DNA of 64,000 nt from MGIIb-O2 sp002494975 (GCA_028355015.1 JAOMRN010000001.1:62001-126000), one strand, 5' to 3'. Numbered from the stretch's first letter, positions 24,773-34,090 are shown. Made by a program: numbers and translations. The notes: generated from the sequence alone by a model not told the origin.

Positions 24773-27757
24773 CTAACTCCAATATCTTCTTGTTGAAGCA
24801 TATTTTAATTCGGCATTGTGTATCGATCTAAGTAATCTTACTCTCTCTCCAAAAACATGTCCTCTGAGAATTCTTGTTGCTGTTTCTTCAGCAATGCCTC
24901 TTCCCATCATGCAAATCACAGCATCTTTGCCATGCGTTCTAATTAATTCAGCATTCTTTGTCATTTTCCCAGAAACTTTAGGGTCTTTACTCTTTACCCA
25001 ATCTACTAACATAGATTCCATTCTTTCAGGTGCACATGCTTGCATTGTACCCGAACATGTAGAACAAGCTTCAATTCTTTCTTGGAATCTTTCGACTCTT
25101 TTCCGCATTATATTTTGACAATTTAAACATACTAAAACGGCTCTTTCATTTAATAGACGAACTTCTAAATGTTCTCTCAATTCTTTATCAGACCATGATG
25201 GTAGTAGCAAGTCTTTCTCACTTTTCATTGATTGTCCTAGAGGGCCAGGAGGGGTTAGAAGAATTTTGATATCACCATTTTGAATCTCAGTTAAGAAATC
25301 AATAGTCGAATCAATATCCATTCTTTCATGGAATAATTTACTCAATGCTTCTTCAATTACAGGTGTTCCTTTCCATCTTCTCATCAATCCTTGAAGATTG
25401 ACTTTACGAGGGTCAACTCCTTTTTGTAAAACTCCCATTCTCCGAGCGACTTGAACAACCCTCCATCTGACTGCTCTACCATTAGGTATTGTCATCCTCA
25501 TTAACGATGGAAGAGCCGCAGGAGGAGTATCTTGCAACCAACCTAGAACATCAGAGGGAGTGGTCCCTGGAATTTGGATAGATATTCGATAAGGGTCAAT
25601 TAATGTACGTCCCATTTTACCCTCTTTTAATGAGCCAAAAGCCTGAATTAAATATGCTAAAGTTTCATTTATTTTTGACCCAGCACAGGTATTCAAGATA
25701 ATTGTCCCTTGTCTATCCTCAATTGTTACAGTTTTTTCATCAGGGAGTACTCCCGTTGCGTCAAGGTGTTCCGATATAGTATAAATCAAAGTATCTCTGG
25801 CACTTGGTGAAATAGGATATTCTTCGAATGAGATAGTATTATTCTCATCTTCAATGGCGCCTAAAGAAACTGCTACACTTCTCCTTAATTGCCCTACCTC
25901 TCTGGCTACTTCTTTCGGTACAGGGGGTAATTCCCCCACCCAAACAGGTGCTTCTCCAGTTTCTTTTATCGGTGCTACAAGTAATTCTTCTTGTTCCGGA
26001 TCTGCATCAATAATTTGCCATGTTCTACCTGCCATTACAAATCTTCTCGCTCTACCTAAAGAATCGTCACTAGCATCGTTATTCAAAGACAGAACGAATG
26101 CCTCATCAACAGAACCTAGAACTGTTCTAGTTACTGCATCTCTAACTCTATATGATATTTCATCTGGAATCATAGATATATGATCAGTCCTAGATTTTGA
26201 TGCTTTTCCTGAAGGTGAATACCAGCCTTTTTTTAATGATTCAGGAAGTACCCTAAGCATTGCCTTTTTCCATTTTATTTTATCAGAATCTTTCTGCTCT
26301 TCATCCCAAGGCGGTTTTTTATCAGGAATATCTTCTCGGCATCTCGAGGCTAATTCTTCCCACAGCTTTGCTGGCCATTTTGTGACATCAGATTCTTCGG
26401 GTTTTTCGACAAGTCGTATTAACCAACGATCATTTAGAACTCTTAGGATGTCAATACTTGATTGATAATTCCATTCGTTAAATATCGAACAATTCTCTAT
26501 TATTTGATTCGCTTTATCTAATGGTACAATACTTCTTTCAATTCCGAGCTGAATAAATTGATTTGCTGCTACAACTCCTGGATTAGTTTGCCACTCAATA
26601 CCCTCGAGTTCTGAGGACATAGCCTTTCTCGCTATAACTGCACACTCAGAGATTTCATCTAATTCCCATGCGAGAATCTCTCCTCGTCCCGTTCCTCCGA
26701 GATGATGTTCTGCTCTTCCCATTCTTTGCAATAATCGGTCAACTGCTCTTGGCGACTGCAACTGATGAACTCTTTTTATCGAACCTATATCTATTCCTAA
26801 TTCCAAACTACTTGTGCAGATAATTCCATTTAATTCACCTTGCCTTAGTTTATCTTCCATATTTCTTCTTGTCTCTGCTGCTAAACTTCCATGATGAACT
26901 CCAATTTTAATTTCTGGAACAATAGCGCTAAGTCTTTGTGCAACTGTTTCTGCAGCCGATCTAGAGTTAACGAAAATTAGAGATGGTGAATCTTTGATTA
27001 ATGAATTAGCTAATCTCCTGAAAGCTGCAATTGAGTTGGGGGAAACAGACCACTGTACAGAAAGGATCTCATCTTCAGCGGATGGTTTTTCTTTGTGGAC
27101 AATAACTTCAGTAAATCTTGGAGCAGGGCCAAGAATAGGTTTTGCACTCTTAGACATATATTTTGAAACTTCATTAGGATTACCAACAGTTGCAGATAGA
27201 CCAATTCTTTGAAAACCACCTTTATTAATATCTGCAATTCTCTCTAAACCCACCATTAATTGTGATCCTCTCTCGCTTCCAGCAAGATCATGAATTTCAT
27301 CAAGAATTATTACCTTCACCTTAGAAAGATGTTCTCTTAACCTACTCCCTAAAAGCATTATTTGTGTTGTTTCGGGGGTAGTAATCAATAGATTCGGGGG
27401 ATTTTTTGATTGTTTATTTCTTTCTTTTTGAGTAGTGTCTCCATGCCTTAATCCGACAGTTAATCCTAAAGGCTCTAACATTGTAGATAATCTTCTATCA
27501 ATATCTCTATTCAAAGCTCTAAGTGGAGTTATGTATAGTATTGACAAACCCTCCCATTTTTCTTCAAGAGCTCTAGAAACTACTGGAAGAATTGCAGCTT
27601 CTGTTTTTCCACTTCCAGTCGGCGCAACTAATAATCTATCTTGGTTATTACACAAATCAATCGTTGCTTCTTCTTGAATTGGTGTCAAATTCCATCCTAA
27701 TTGAGTAATAAGTTCGCGAACTCTTGGATGCAATGCCTCCATTGCAGTTTTACCCAT
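24773..27757 (-). CDS. Lhr-type superfamily 2 ATP-dependent DNA/RNA helicase
   Basis: A large helicase of 994 residues resembling the Lhr core. Motif I is LLVAPTGSGKTEAAI, motif II is ILDEIHDLAG, motif III is IGLSATVGNP and motif VI is LLQRMGRAEHHLGGTGRG, which is the Lhr form. Winged-helix and Lhr C-terminal regions follow. Near the end a four-Cys zinc site is visible (CLNCQN and CSTC, about 893-917), beyond the standard core. Lhr proteins act in DNA repair or replication-fork processing. No bacterial-type C-terminal extension is present. It lies upstream of the P-loop kinase gene, with its own 5' region divergent from no other gene. Confidence 0.92.
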   Translation of the reverse strand: MGKTAMEALHPRVRELITQLGWNLTPIQEEATIDLCNNQDRLLVAPTGSGKTEAAILPVVSRALEEKWEGLSILYITPLRALNRDIDRRLSTMLEPLGLTVGLRHGDTTQKERNKQSKNPPNLLITTPETTQIMLLGSRLREHLSKVKVIILDEIHDLAGSERGSQLMVGLERIADINKGGFQRIGLSATVGNPNEVSKYMSKSAKPILGPAPRFTEVIVHKEKPSAEDEILSVQWSVSPNSIAAFRRLANSLIKDSPSLIFVNSRSAAETVAQRLSAIVPEIKIGVHHGSLAAETRRNMEDKLRQGELNGIICTSSLELGIDIGSIKRVHQLQSPRAVDRLLQRMGRAEHHLGGTGRGEILAWELDEISECAVIARKAMSSELEGIEWQTNPGVVAANQFIQLGIERSIVPLDKANQIIENCSIFNEWNYQSSIDILRVLNDRWLIRLVEKPEESDVTKWPAKLWEELASRCREDIPDKKPPWDEEQKDSDKIKWKKAMLRVLPESLKKGWYSPSGKASKSRTDHISMIPDEISYRVRDAVTRTVLGSVDEAFVLSLNNDASDDSLGRARRFVMAGRTWQIIDADPEQEELLVAPIKETGEAPVWVGELPPVPKEVAREVGQLRRSVAVSLGAIEDENNTISFEEYPISPSARDTLIYTISEHLDATGVLPDEKTVTIEDRQGTIILNTCAGSKINETLAYLIQAFGSLKEGKMGRTLIDPYRISIQIPGTTPSDVLGWLQDTPPAALPSLMRMTIPNGRAVRWRVVQVARRMGVLQKGVDPRKVNLQGLMRRWKGTPVIEEALSKLFHERMDIDSTIDFLTEIQNGDIKILLTPPGPLGQSMKSEKDLLLPSWSDKELREHLEVRLLNERAVLVCLNCQNIMRKRVERFQERIEACSTCSGTMQACAPERMESMLVDWVKSKDPKVSGKMTKNAELIRTHGKDAVICMMGRGIAEETATRILRGHVFGERVRLLRSIHNAELKYASTRRYWS

Positions 27758-27810
27758 GTTGTTCTCGAAAAGGTTCTATCTAGAAAACCCAACGAAAGCA
27801 GAATCCACTT

Positions 27811-27830
27811 CCATACCCTATCGGTTATGG
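27811..27830 (-). terminator. hairpin overlapping the stop of the PLC-like lipoprotein gene
   Basis: CCATACCC (27811-27818) pairs with GGTTATGG (27823-27830) across a 4-base loop, with one mismatch in eight positions. It spans the minus-strand stop codon at 27825-27827. There is no strong T-run next to it, so it may be a 3'-end stabilising structure more than an intrinsic terminator. Confidence 0.35.
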
Positions 27831-29129
27831 ATGAGGCGGGATAATATCGTCCCAGTTTTCCATTTTATTAAGCGTGATTGTGACATTAGTAACTTCTCCA
27901 TCTTCCCAGTAATCAACGGCTATAAAAGTGGGTCTATTGTCCATTATTTCCCAACATTCAATAGACCTATTTAGTAAGAAATCATAATCATTTACTTCCT
28001 CTGATCTGTAAGGGTCGGCGACCCCGAACATGCTCTTTAACCAGTTATTAAGATGCCATACTGGTTGACTTCCATCTCCTCTATGAACAGTGCATTCCAT
28101 GTCTTCAGGATTATCTTCTGCATAATTAGTCGTCCATCCAAATTCTCCAAAATCATGAAGCCAAGGATAACTCTGATTTCCCGTTTGTTCCCAGAAAATG
28201 ACTAAATCTTTACCCATCAATATCAAATCGCCAATATCTGGCCAATTATCGCCTAGTTGATGTGTATATATTCTATCATACATCCCAGTTTCATTGAATA
28301 AATATTCTAGATGATCTGCAGGGACATTATTTTCAATAAGTAATGTGACTACATCTCCACATGAAGATAAACATTCATCATTAGTCGAATTCATAAGAGA
28401 ATTCAACAAAGATAACCACTCAAAAGCATTAATTTCTGAATACAAACATGGATGTGGAAATTGGCCCGGGGATCCATGGCAAAATCTCACATCTTCGGCA
28501 TCAGTATCCTCATTGTTGACGTGGTGTGTGTCAACCATAAATGCTCTAATTCCTCCATCCCATTGTGCCTGAAGGCCAGTGTAATGATTTACTCCCAGAA
28601 CTACTCCATCTTCCGCAGCAGAGTATGCATTATGTGTTTCAGGAAATGTAAAATCATCATAACTTCGTAAACAATATTCTGACATTCCATGACAAATCAT
28701 TACATCTTCAGGATCTAAAGGGTCAAAATTTCTTTCATATTCCCAATTATTAGGTAGTTTATCGCCATCTATGTCTTCGTCAAGATAATTACAAATCCCA
28801 TCACCATCGAGATCTGATGGATTAATTGAGGAGTTATAAGCTGACGATAGACAGTCTATCTCTAAATCATTGCTCCAACCATCGCCATCAGCATCATCAT
28901 CTAATAAATCACAGATATTATCTCCATCTAAATCTGATGGCAAATCTAAAGCATCATCAGGATTAGTAGTACAATTAATTTCCAATAAATTATCCCAGCC
29001 ATCTCCGTCTCTATCATTATCTTCACTATCTTCAATCCCATCGCCATCTAGGTCCGGTATTGTCTCAGTAATACATCCCGATAAAATAAGGCTAAACACA
29101 AGAATCATTGTCCAACGTTGACTTTTCAT
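27825..29129 (-). CDS. lipoprotein with Asp-rich calcium-type repeats and a PI-PLC-like phosphodiesterase domain
   Basis: An exported lipoprotein of 434 residues. The lipobox is LILSGC with Cys19. Residues about 25-125 hold thrombospondin-type-3-like calcium repeats such as DLDGDGIEDSEDNDRDGDG, DLDGDNICDLLDDDADGDG and DLDGDGICNYLDEDIDGD. A PLC-like TIM-barrel domain follows, with PETHNAYS (first catalytic His) and FMVDTHHV then VRFCHGSPG (second His). A phosphodiester lipid or polar headgroup is the likely substrate, but that is inference. ATG 29129 is chosen to place the signal sequence correctly. The gene is monocistronic and divergent from the membrane-protein/signal-peptidase pair. Confidence 0.85.
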   Translation of the reverse strand: MKSQRWTMILVFSLILSGCITETIPDLDGDGIEDSEDNDRDGDGWDNLLEINCTTNPDDALDLPSDLDGDNICDLLDDDADGDGWSNDLEIDCLSSAYNSSINPSDLDGDGICNYLDEDIDGDKLPNNWEYERNFDPLDPEDVMICHGMSEYCLRSYDDFTFPETHNAYSAAEDGVVLGVNHYTGLQAQWDGGIRAFMVDTHHVNNEDTDAEDVRFCHGSPGQFPHPCLYSEINAFEWLSLLNSLMNSTNDECLSSCGDVVTLLIENNVPADHLEYLFNETGMYDRIYTHQLGDNWPDIGDLILMGKDLVIFWEQTGNQSYPWLHDFGEFGWTTNYAEDNPEDMECTVHRGDGSQPVWHLNNWLKSMFGVADPYRSEEVNDYDFLLNRSIECWEIMDNRPTFIAVDYWEDGEVTNVTITLNKMENWDDIIPPHP

Positions 29130-29199
29130 ACATCCCACTTGATAGTAAAGCACATTAATTAATTGCTATTACAATTAGAATAAATCTGAACTTGTTAGC

Positions 29200-29226
29200 G
29201 TAAGGCACTAAGCGGCGAAGCCTTAC
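29200..29226 (+). promoter_or_regulatory. perfect 7-bp inverted repeat upstream of ATG 29241
   Basis: GTAAGGC (29200-29206) and GCCTTAC (29220-29226) are exact reverse complements separated by 13 bases, ending 14 bases before the start codon. An A/T-rich stretch (about 29170-29186) lies upstream and could be the TATA element. The repeat could be a 5'-leader hairpin or a protein operator; nothing in the sequence decides between them. Confidence 0.4.
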
Positions 29227-29240
29227 CCCTGTTCGATATA

Positions 29241-30032
29241 ATGGCACGTCGAGACGAGCAGCAGCGGGGATTTTTTGGTCGATGGTGGGCTAATCAAAGC
29301 GATAGACATTATCAAATAATCACGAATATATCAATTCTTTCAGCTGCTCTCTTGGTGTGGGGAATTATTTTTCTTTTCGTATTATCTGGTGCTTCCGACC
29401 CCTCCAAAGAGAATCTTGTGGCATTAACTTGGATTGGGATGGTAGTTGGAGGTATTGGAACATTTTATGTTGCTCCTGAGTTTTTTTATTATTCAGGACA
29501 AAAACAATTACTTGATGATATTTTGTTACTTGATTCAAGGGCCGAAGTATTAAGGCGTCGAAAAGAAGGAGAAGATGCTGCAATAATGCTTGGTTCCAGA
29601 TATATGAGATTAATGAGGGGTTTGTTAGAAATGCATCAAATACCAGTTGGAAAGAATCTTTCTCTTGAGTCAATAACCCCTAATCGCAAATCAAAAAAAC
29701 CATCATCTAATACAGAATCATGGTGGAATAATACAGATTCAGTACTTTCTCGTAGACTCCCCGGTCTCGATATTTTAAGGAATCTATTTTATCATAGATT
29801 ATCAATTTTAATATTATTAGGTTCTCTAATAACTTTGTTTTGGAATAATTTATTTGGTTTAGCAACGCAATCGGGTTCGAGAGAATATACTATAGATTTG
29901 ACAGAGAGAATTAGTGGTTCTTCATCTTACTATTATTCTGCGGCTCATTTCGATCCAGTTAGTATAATTTTAATTTCATTCTTCCTAATAATATTATATT
30001 CTACTAGACCTTTTTATGATAAGGAGGAGTAG
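29241..30032 (+). CDS. membrane protein of unknown function upstream of signal peptidase
   Basis: A 263-residue protein I do not recognise. Residues 1-30 are basic (two Arg-rich patches), helices lie at about 27-50 and 62-83, a charged helical cytoplasmic region spans 90-165 (including AEVLRRRKEGEDAAI), and two more helices follow at about 187-206 and 238-255, with a Ser/Tyr-rich outer loop (SSSYYYSAA). It overlaps the signal peptidase gene by 1 base, so the two are co-transcribed and may be co-assembled. A 7-bp inverted repeat lies in its leader. Confidence 0.7.
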   Translation: MARRDEQQRGFFGRWWANQSDRHYQIITNISILSAALLVWGIIFLFVLSGASDPSKENLVALTWIGMVVGGIGTFYVAPEFFYYSGQKQLLDDILLLDSRAEVLRRRKEGEDAAIMLGSRYMRLMRGLLEMHQIPVGKNLSLESITPNRKSKKPSSNTESWWNNTDSVLSRRLPGLDILRNLFYHRLSILILLGSLITLFWNNLFGLATQSGSREYTIDLTERISGSSSYYYSAAHFDPVSIILISFFLIILYSTRPFYDKEE

Positions 30033-30919
30033 TGTTGTCTAATGATATCAAGACATATTTTAGAGAAGCGATTCTTGCAGTAGGTTTAGTTTTCTTACTT
30101 CTAGGCTCGATGTGGCTTGCAACAGGAATGTTTCCCCCTATGGTAGTGGTTGAATCAGGTTCAATGAAACATACAGAGGATGGTTCACTAGGCGCTATAG
30201 ATCCTGGAGATTTAATATTGGTAATGAATCCTGATAGAACCGAGATTATCACCTTTGTAGAAGCTTCTAATGTCAATGACGAAAATTATGGTTATGAGAA
30301 ACATGGGATGTTTGGGGATGTTATAATTTATCAGAAAAACGGTGGTAGCGATACTCCTGTAATTCATCGTGTTTTGCTAAAAGCAGAAGCTAATCATACA
30401 GAAGTTCCTATTGGCGACAACTGTTCAGAAGGCGTTCTTGATAAATTAGAAAATATATGCATTTTAACTTGGAATGTTCCTGGTACAAATTTAGTGAATG
30501 TAAATGAAATAAATCTTACTATTGATTATTCATGCACACCACACGGGAACTTAACCATTAATCGCTGGGTTCCTAATCATGAAGGTTATCTGACGACAGG
30601 TGATAATCCATCAACAAATGGATGCACTATCGATCAACTCCGTGCTACGAGCCCTGATGCTGAGGATGATTATATTCGCAGCCGTGGATTAAAAGATGAA
30701 AATGGCAACCCTGTTACAGCGGTTAGAGGTGATTGGATAATAGGAGTAGCATCATCAGAGATACCATGGGTTGGCGCAATTAAATTATTTTTCTCTGGGA
30801 CATCTAGCTTCGTATCCGGGCAAACATGGAATAATCTTCTTTCACTGATAGCAATAGTAGTAATAGTGCCAATGGTTTTTGACTTATATTTCTATTCAAA
30901 TAATGAAGAAGAAGAGTAA
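30032..30919 (+). CDS. signal peptidase I, archaeal/ER type (S26B)
   Basis: Membrane serine protease that removes signal peptides. The N-terminal helix (about 14-31) is followed by VVESGSMKH, with catalytic Ser44. His112 in TPVIHRV replaces the bacterial Lys, as in the ER/archaeal enzymes. TTGDNPSTNG supplies the conserved Asp191. A second helix near 255-285 anchors the C-terminus. The outer domain contains an insertion with Cys131, Cys143, Cys168 and Cys198, possibly forming two disulfides. AAGGAGGAG at 30021-30029 supports starts at GTG 30032 or TTG 30035. It follows an unknown membrane protein with a 1-base overlap. Confidence 0.92.
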   Translation: MLSNDIKTYFREAILAVGLVFLLLGSMWLATGMFPPMVVVESGSMKHTEDGSLGAIDPGDLILVMNPDRTEIITFVEASNVNDENYGYEKHGMFGDVIIYQKNGGSDTPVIHRVLLKAEANHTEVPIGDNCSEGVLDKLENICILTWNVPGTNLVNVNEINLTIDYSCTPHGNLTINRWVPNHEGYLTTGDNPSTNGCTIDQLRATSPDAEDDYIRSRGLKDENGNPVTAVRGDWIIGVASSEIPWVGAIKLFFSGTSSFVSGQTWNNLLSLIAIVVIVPMVFDLYFYSNNEEEE

Positions 30920-30920
30920 G

Positions 30921-32468
30921 TTAATTCAATGCATTAGCAAGTAATATAGGCAATAAAACAATAATTAGCATAATAATACTACTAAAACCACTAATCCTAT
31001 TTGCTAATGATTCTACTTTTAGTGGATTCATATCTTTTCTCAAAAATGATATAGCCGAATGAGTACTATCTCTTGCAATTTGACCTCCATCAAATGGAAT
31101 CATAGGTATAAGATTAGCAAATCCAAGTATGAAGTTAATCCATATGAACCAGAATAGAAAATCAAAAACAGCTAACAGCCCTTGAGTTCCGATAGTAGAT
31201 GTAATTAATCCGTCACCCGCTTCTAATAGATTTCTTTCATCTAAAGGAATTGTATGCCCATCTAGTTGTATAGGTGTCCCCATCATTTCTAACGGCTTTA
31301 TTGCGAAGAGCAGAGCTCTTAATGCTGGATGTAATTCCTCAGTCGATGATAATTCGTATCTTTCTACTGCGCCAGTACCTGAAGAAAACCCACTAACTCC
31401 AAGGAATGCATTTCCTCCCTCAATTCCATTTTTTCCAAGGAAATCAATATATTTCTGAAGACAATCATCGCTTTCACTACAGGTATTTTCAAAGTAACTT
31501 GGAATCCCTTGCTCAAGATAATAATCTAATTGATCTGTTAATGTTACCGAAATTCTTCTTGAGTCTCTTTCTCCAGATTCATTTTCCCGAGATAATACAG
31601 ACAATTGAATTGTATCTCCTGATGATTTTGATTCCATAATTTCTTTGAAAGTATCATAGTCTGGAACCCAAATGCCATCTATGTGTGTAATAATCTCATA
31701 CGGCTCTAGGCCAGCTTCTTCTGCCCCACTACCTACAACTATTGCCTGAGCGTGCATACCAGGATCTTTAGCTACAAATCCTGATGCGGTTACTGAAAGG
31801 AGTATAATTACAAAATATGTTGCGACTATATTTATTGAAGGAGCAGCTGCATATATCCGTAATCTTTCTCTTCTGGGTGCTCTTGTCATTTCTTGTATTT
31901 CAGGCTCAAAAAATGCACCCATTGGTAGAGGTCCAAGTAAAAGTAACCCGAAACTTTTAGCCCTCATTCCATGTACTCTTGCCTGTATTGCATGGCCATA
32001 TTCATGAATGACTAATGCAATTACCAAAGCGATACCTGGCCACCATAATGGAACGAAACTTGTGACTCCTGGTATTAGCAACAAGTCTTTTGTTGGAATT
32101 GATTCTTCAGGAGGTGACATTGCAGTCAGTATTGCACTTGAAATAAGTAGAAACATGACTCCAAACATGACAAGGAAACATAGCCATATTGAAAACTCAC
32201 CAAAAGATATCCAAAAACGCCTATATTTAGATATCTTATCGAGGACAACCCTGCCTTTATTCGTTCTAACCATTAATATGAATCCAAGCATTCTAGTTGC
32301 ATTCCATTCGTCAAGTTTGCCTTTATTTTCTAAGTAAATAAGTACCGAATACCAGGTTATCATGACAATAACCCCCCAAATTGGAAGTCCTAACATATAG
32401 AAAAAGTATATTGAAATCATAGGCAAAAGATGTCTTATCAGTGAGGCATCTTCATCCTGCATGGTCAT
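30921..32468 (-). CDS. site-2 protease family intramembrane zinc metalloprotease (M50)
   Basis: Polytopic metalloprotease. The zinc motif is VIHEYGHAIQA (His157, Glu158, His161 counted from an upstream GTG at 32474). A PDZ domain lies in the middle (IVVGSGAEEAGLEPYEIITHIDGI), and the second metal ligand region is LIPMIPFDGGQIARD near the C-terminus. Such proteins cleave helices within the membrane, often to release regulators. An insertion after the PDZ domain (about 325-375) contains two Cys. I start at ATG 32468; GTG 32474 and ATG 32462 are close alternatives. It converges on the signal peptidase gene, with 1 base between stops. Confidence 0.92.
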   Translation of the reverse strand: MTMQDEDASLIRHLLPMISIYFFYMLGLPIWGVIVMITWYSVLIYLENKGKLDEWNATRMLGFILMVRTNKGRVVLDKISKYRRFWISFGEFSIWLCFLVMFGVMFLLISSAILTAMSPPEESIPTKDLLLIPGVTSFVPLWWPGIALVIALVIHEYGHAIQARVHGMRAKSFGLLLLGPLPMGAFFEPEIQEMTRAPRRERLRIYAAAPSINIVATYFVIILLSVTASGFVAKDPGMHAQAIVVGSGAEEAGLEPYEIITHIDGIWVPDYDTFKEIMESKSSGDTIQLSVLSRENESGERDSRRISVTLTDQLDYYLEQGIPSYFENTCSESDDCLQKYIDFLGKNGIEGGNAFLGVSGFSSGTGAVERYELSSTEELHPALRALLFAIKPLEMMGTPIQLDGHTIPLDERNLLEAGDGLITSTIGTQGLLAVFDFLFWFIWINFILGFANLIPMIPFDGGQIARDSTHSAISFLRKDMNPLKVESLANRISGFSSIIMLIIVLLPILLANALN

Positions 32469-32543
32469 CGGCACACAGTCCTATTCTTCAACTTGTGTTC
32501 TTTCTTGCATAAATGACATGAAAGAGAGCCTTATCCGGATAAC

Positions 32544-32735
32544 ATGGATGTAGTAGATTCTGATGATAATAAGAGTGAGTTACGCCAACTTGATTCTATC
32601 CGAAGAGGCAGAGACAGCGTTCTCAGATTGTTGAATCAAGCAAGAATGAAAAGTATTTCACAGCAACTCGAAAATTTAGTTCAAGAATTTGACAAACTCG
32701 ATGCAGCTCTATCTGGAGATGATGAATCATACTGA
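32544..32735 (+). CDS. small acidic helical protein, hypothetical
   Basis: A 63-residue open frame with no recognised family. The composition is polar and charged, predicted largely helical (SVLRLLNQARMKSISQQL, LENLVQEFDKLDAAL), with an acidic end DDESY. Its 3' end overlaps the convergent Hjc-like gene by 55 bases. No ribosome binding site is evident. The gap between the S2P start and this frame is otherwise empty, which favours a real small gene; random occurrence is possible. Confidence 0.5.
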   Translation: MDVVDSDDNKSELRQLDSIRRGRDSVLRLLNQARMKSISQQLENLVQEFDKLDAALSGDDESY

Positions 32736-33325
32736 TTAATTAGAGGCTCTAGAATTTCTGAATAAACTTTCTTTGCAGCCATATTAGATTCTATATTTTT
32801 AGCACTCTCAGATTTTGCAATAAATGCTAGGAATTTGTGCAGCGGTAGCCCCTTATCCCAATCTAGATATGGGGTTCCATTTCTTGTTAAAGGCAATTCT
32901 GGCACCCTTCTTGCAAGTAATCTAGATTTTCCAGTCAATCCTTCTATTTTCACTCTAAATATCCTCCAACTATCTCCTCTAACTCCCTTTAATCTATATG
33001 CATAAAATGGTTGTAATGAACATCTTCTACCTATTTCTTCTAGAGCCTGATACTGCAATACGGTTCTTCCTGAAAGGTATAGTTTTTTCTTTTTTGAGGA
33101 TTTCACCTCTATTGGAAAGCAAATATCTCCTCTCAATAGTAGTAAATCACCAGTTCCTTCCGAACCACTTCCCGGTGCTCTGACGACGAGAAAAGGCCGT
33201 TGGCAGATTTGCATTGCTTGGGCCCGTTCAGATTCACTGCATGATCTAGTAATTGCCTTGACCCCTTTTTCTTCTCCAGCAAGAACAGATCGTAACTCGC
33301 GTTCGTATGCGCTACCAACTCCCAT
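32681..33325 (-). CDS. Holliday junction resolvase-like endonuclease (Hjc family)
   Basis: A nuclease of the archaeal Hjc type that resolves four-way DNA junctions. The catalytic signature is present: GSAYERELRSVL (conserved Glu), RAPGSGSEGTGDLLLL (Asp of the PD-D/ExK fold) and CFPIEVKSSK (E-x-K). Typical Hjc is about 120-140 residues; this one has 214, with about 80 extra C-terminal residues rich in Arg and aromatic positions and no recognised domain. The next minus-strand gene upstream is the macro-domain protein. Confidence 0.85.
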   Translation of the reverse strand: MGVGSAYERELRSVLAGEEKGVKAITRSCSESERAQAMQICQRPFLVVRAPGSGSEGTGDLLLLRGDICFPIEVKSSKKKKLYLSGRTVLQYQALEEIGRRCSLQPFYAYRLKGVRGDSWRIFRVKIEGLTGKSRLLARRVPELPLTRNGTPYLDWDKGLPLHKFLAFIAKSESAKNIESNMAAKKVYSEILEPLINQYDSSSPDRAASSLSNS

Positions 33326-33422
33326 GTTTGCCTATCGTAATCTCAAGGTTCTTGACGACATCGATTGAAACATGCAATTAAATGCCTTTTTCGATGTTTT
33401 TTAAATTTATCAAAAAAGAAAA

Positions 33423-34085
33423 TTATTCGAATTTTCCTTTCCTGTATTCTCTTGTTCTATCTACTCCTGGAAACTGGTCTTCACTTTCACGATATACAGT
33501 CTTCATATTCTTAAGGAAACTTTGTTCGTTTGTAATTATCAGTACCATGTCAACTCCTGGATCTTCTCCTTCATCCATCCAAGCAAGAATAATTTCCATT
33601 GTCATTCTCGCACCTTCTCTATGAGGATATGCGAAAACATCCATTCCCAATGGTGGTAGGACTAAAGTTTCTCTAGGTTCTAACTTTTCGACTTCTGCAA
33701 ACATTGACTCATATGATTTTTTCAATAATTCTCTACGATATTGATCTTGAGTAGGTCTCCTACAATCAGGGCCAACAACATGTACCAAATGTTCTGCCGG
33801 TAAATTGTAAGCAGATGTCGTCACTGCTTCTCCAACACCACAAGGTTGAGAATTAGTTTTTCTTTTTTCCTTAGCAATAGCAGTACACGCTTCTCTTAAT
33901 TCGGGACCTGCTACAAGTTGCATTACCTCATCTAATCCTTCTCTACCTGCGAGTCTATTATTTGCAGGTAATATCATTACGTCACCCTCTACTCGAGATA
34001 CATTTCCGAAGCAGACTCTCACTTGACCATACTTACATTCTCGAACTATGATGACCTCTGCCATATTTAACTCAGAGGAGGCCAT
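33423..34085 (-). CDS. macro-domain protein (ADP-ribose-type ligand binding)
   Basis: A 220-residue protein with a macro fold. VMILPANNRLAGREGLDEVM is the binding-loop region; the usual N-x-A-N is seen as P-A-N-N and the second loop GGGV is replaced by GREG. GEAVTTSAYNLPAEHLVHVVGP and TLVLPPLGMDVFAYP match the core strands. The ligand is probably ADP-ribose or a related nucleotide, but the loop changes leave hydrolase activity open. A T6 run (minus strand) follows the stop and may end transcription. It is divergent from the next gene with only 5 bases between start codons. Confidence 0.87.
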   Translation of the reverse strand: MASSELNMAEVIIVRECKYGQVRVCFGNVSRVEGDVMILPANNRLAGREGLDEVMQLVAGPELREACTAIAKEKRKTNSQPCGVGEAVTTSAYNLPAEHLVHVVGPDCRRPTQDQYRRELLKKSYESMFAEVEKLEPRETLVLPPLGMDVFAYPHREGARMTMEIILAWMDEGEDPGVDMVLIITNEQSFLKNMKTVYRESEDQFPGVDRTREYRKGKFE

Positions 34086-34090
34086 GCAAT

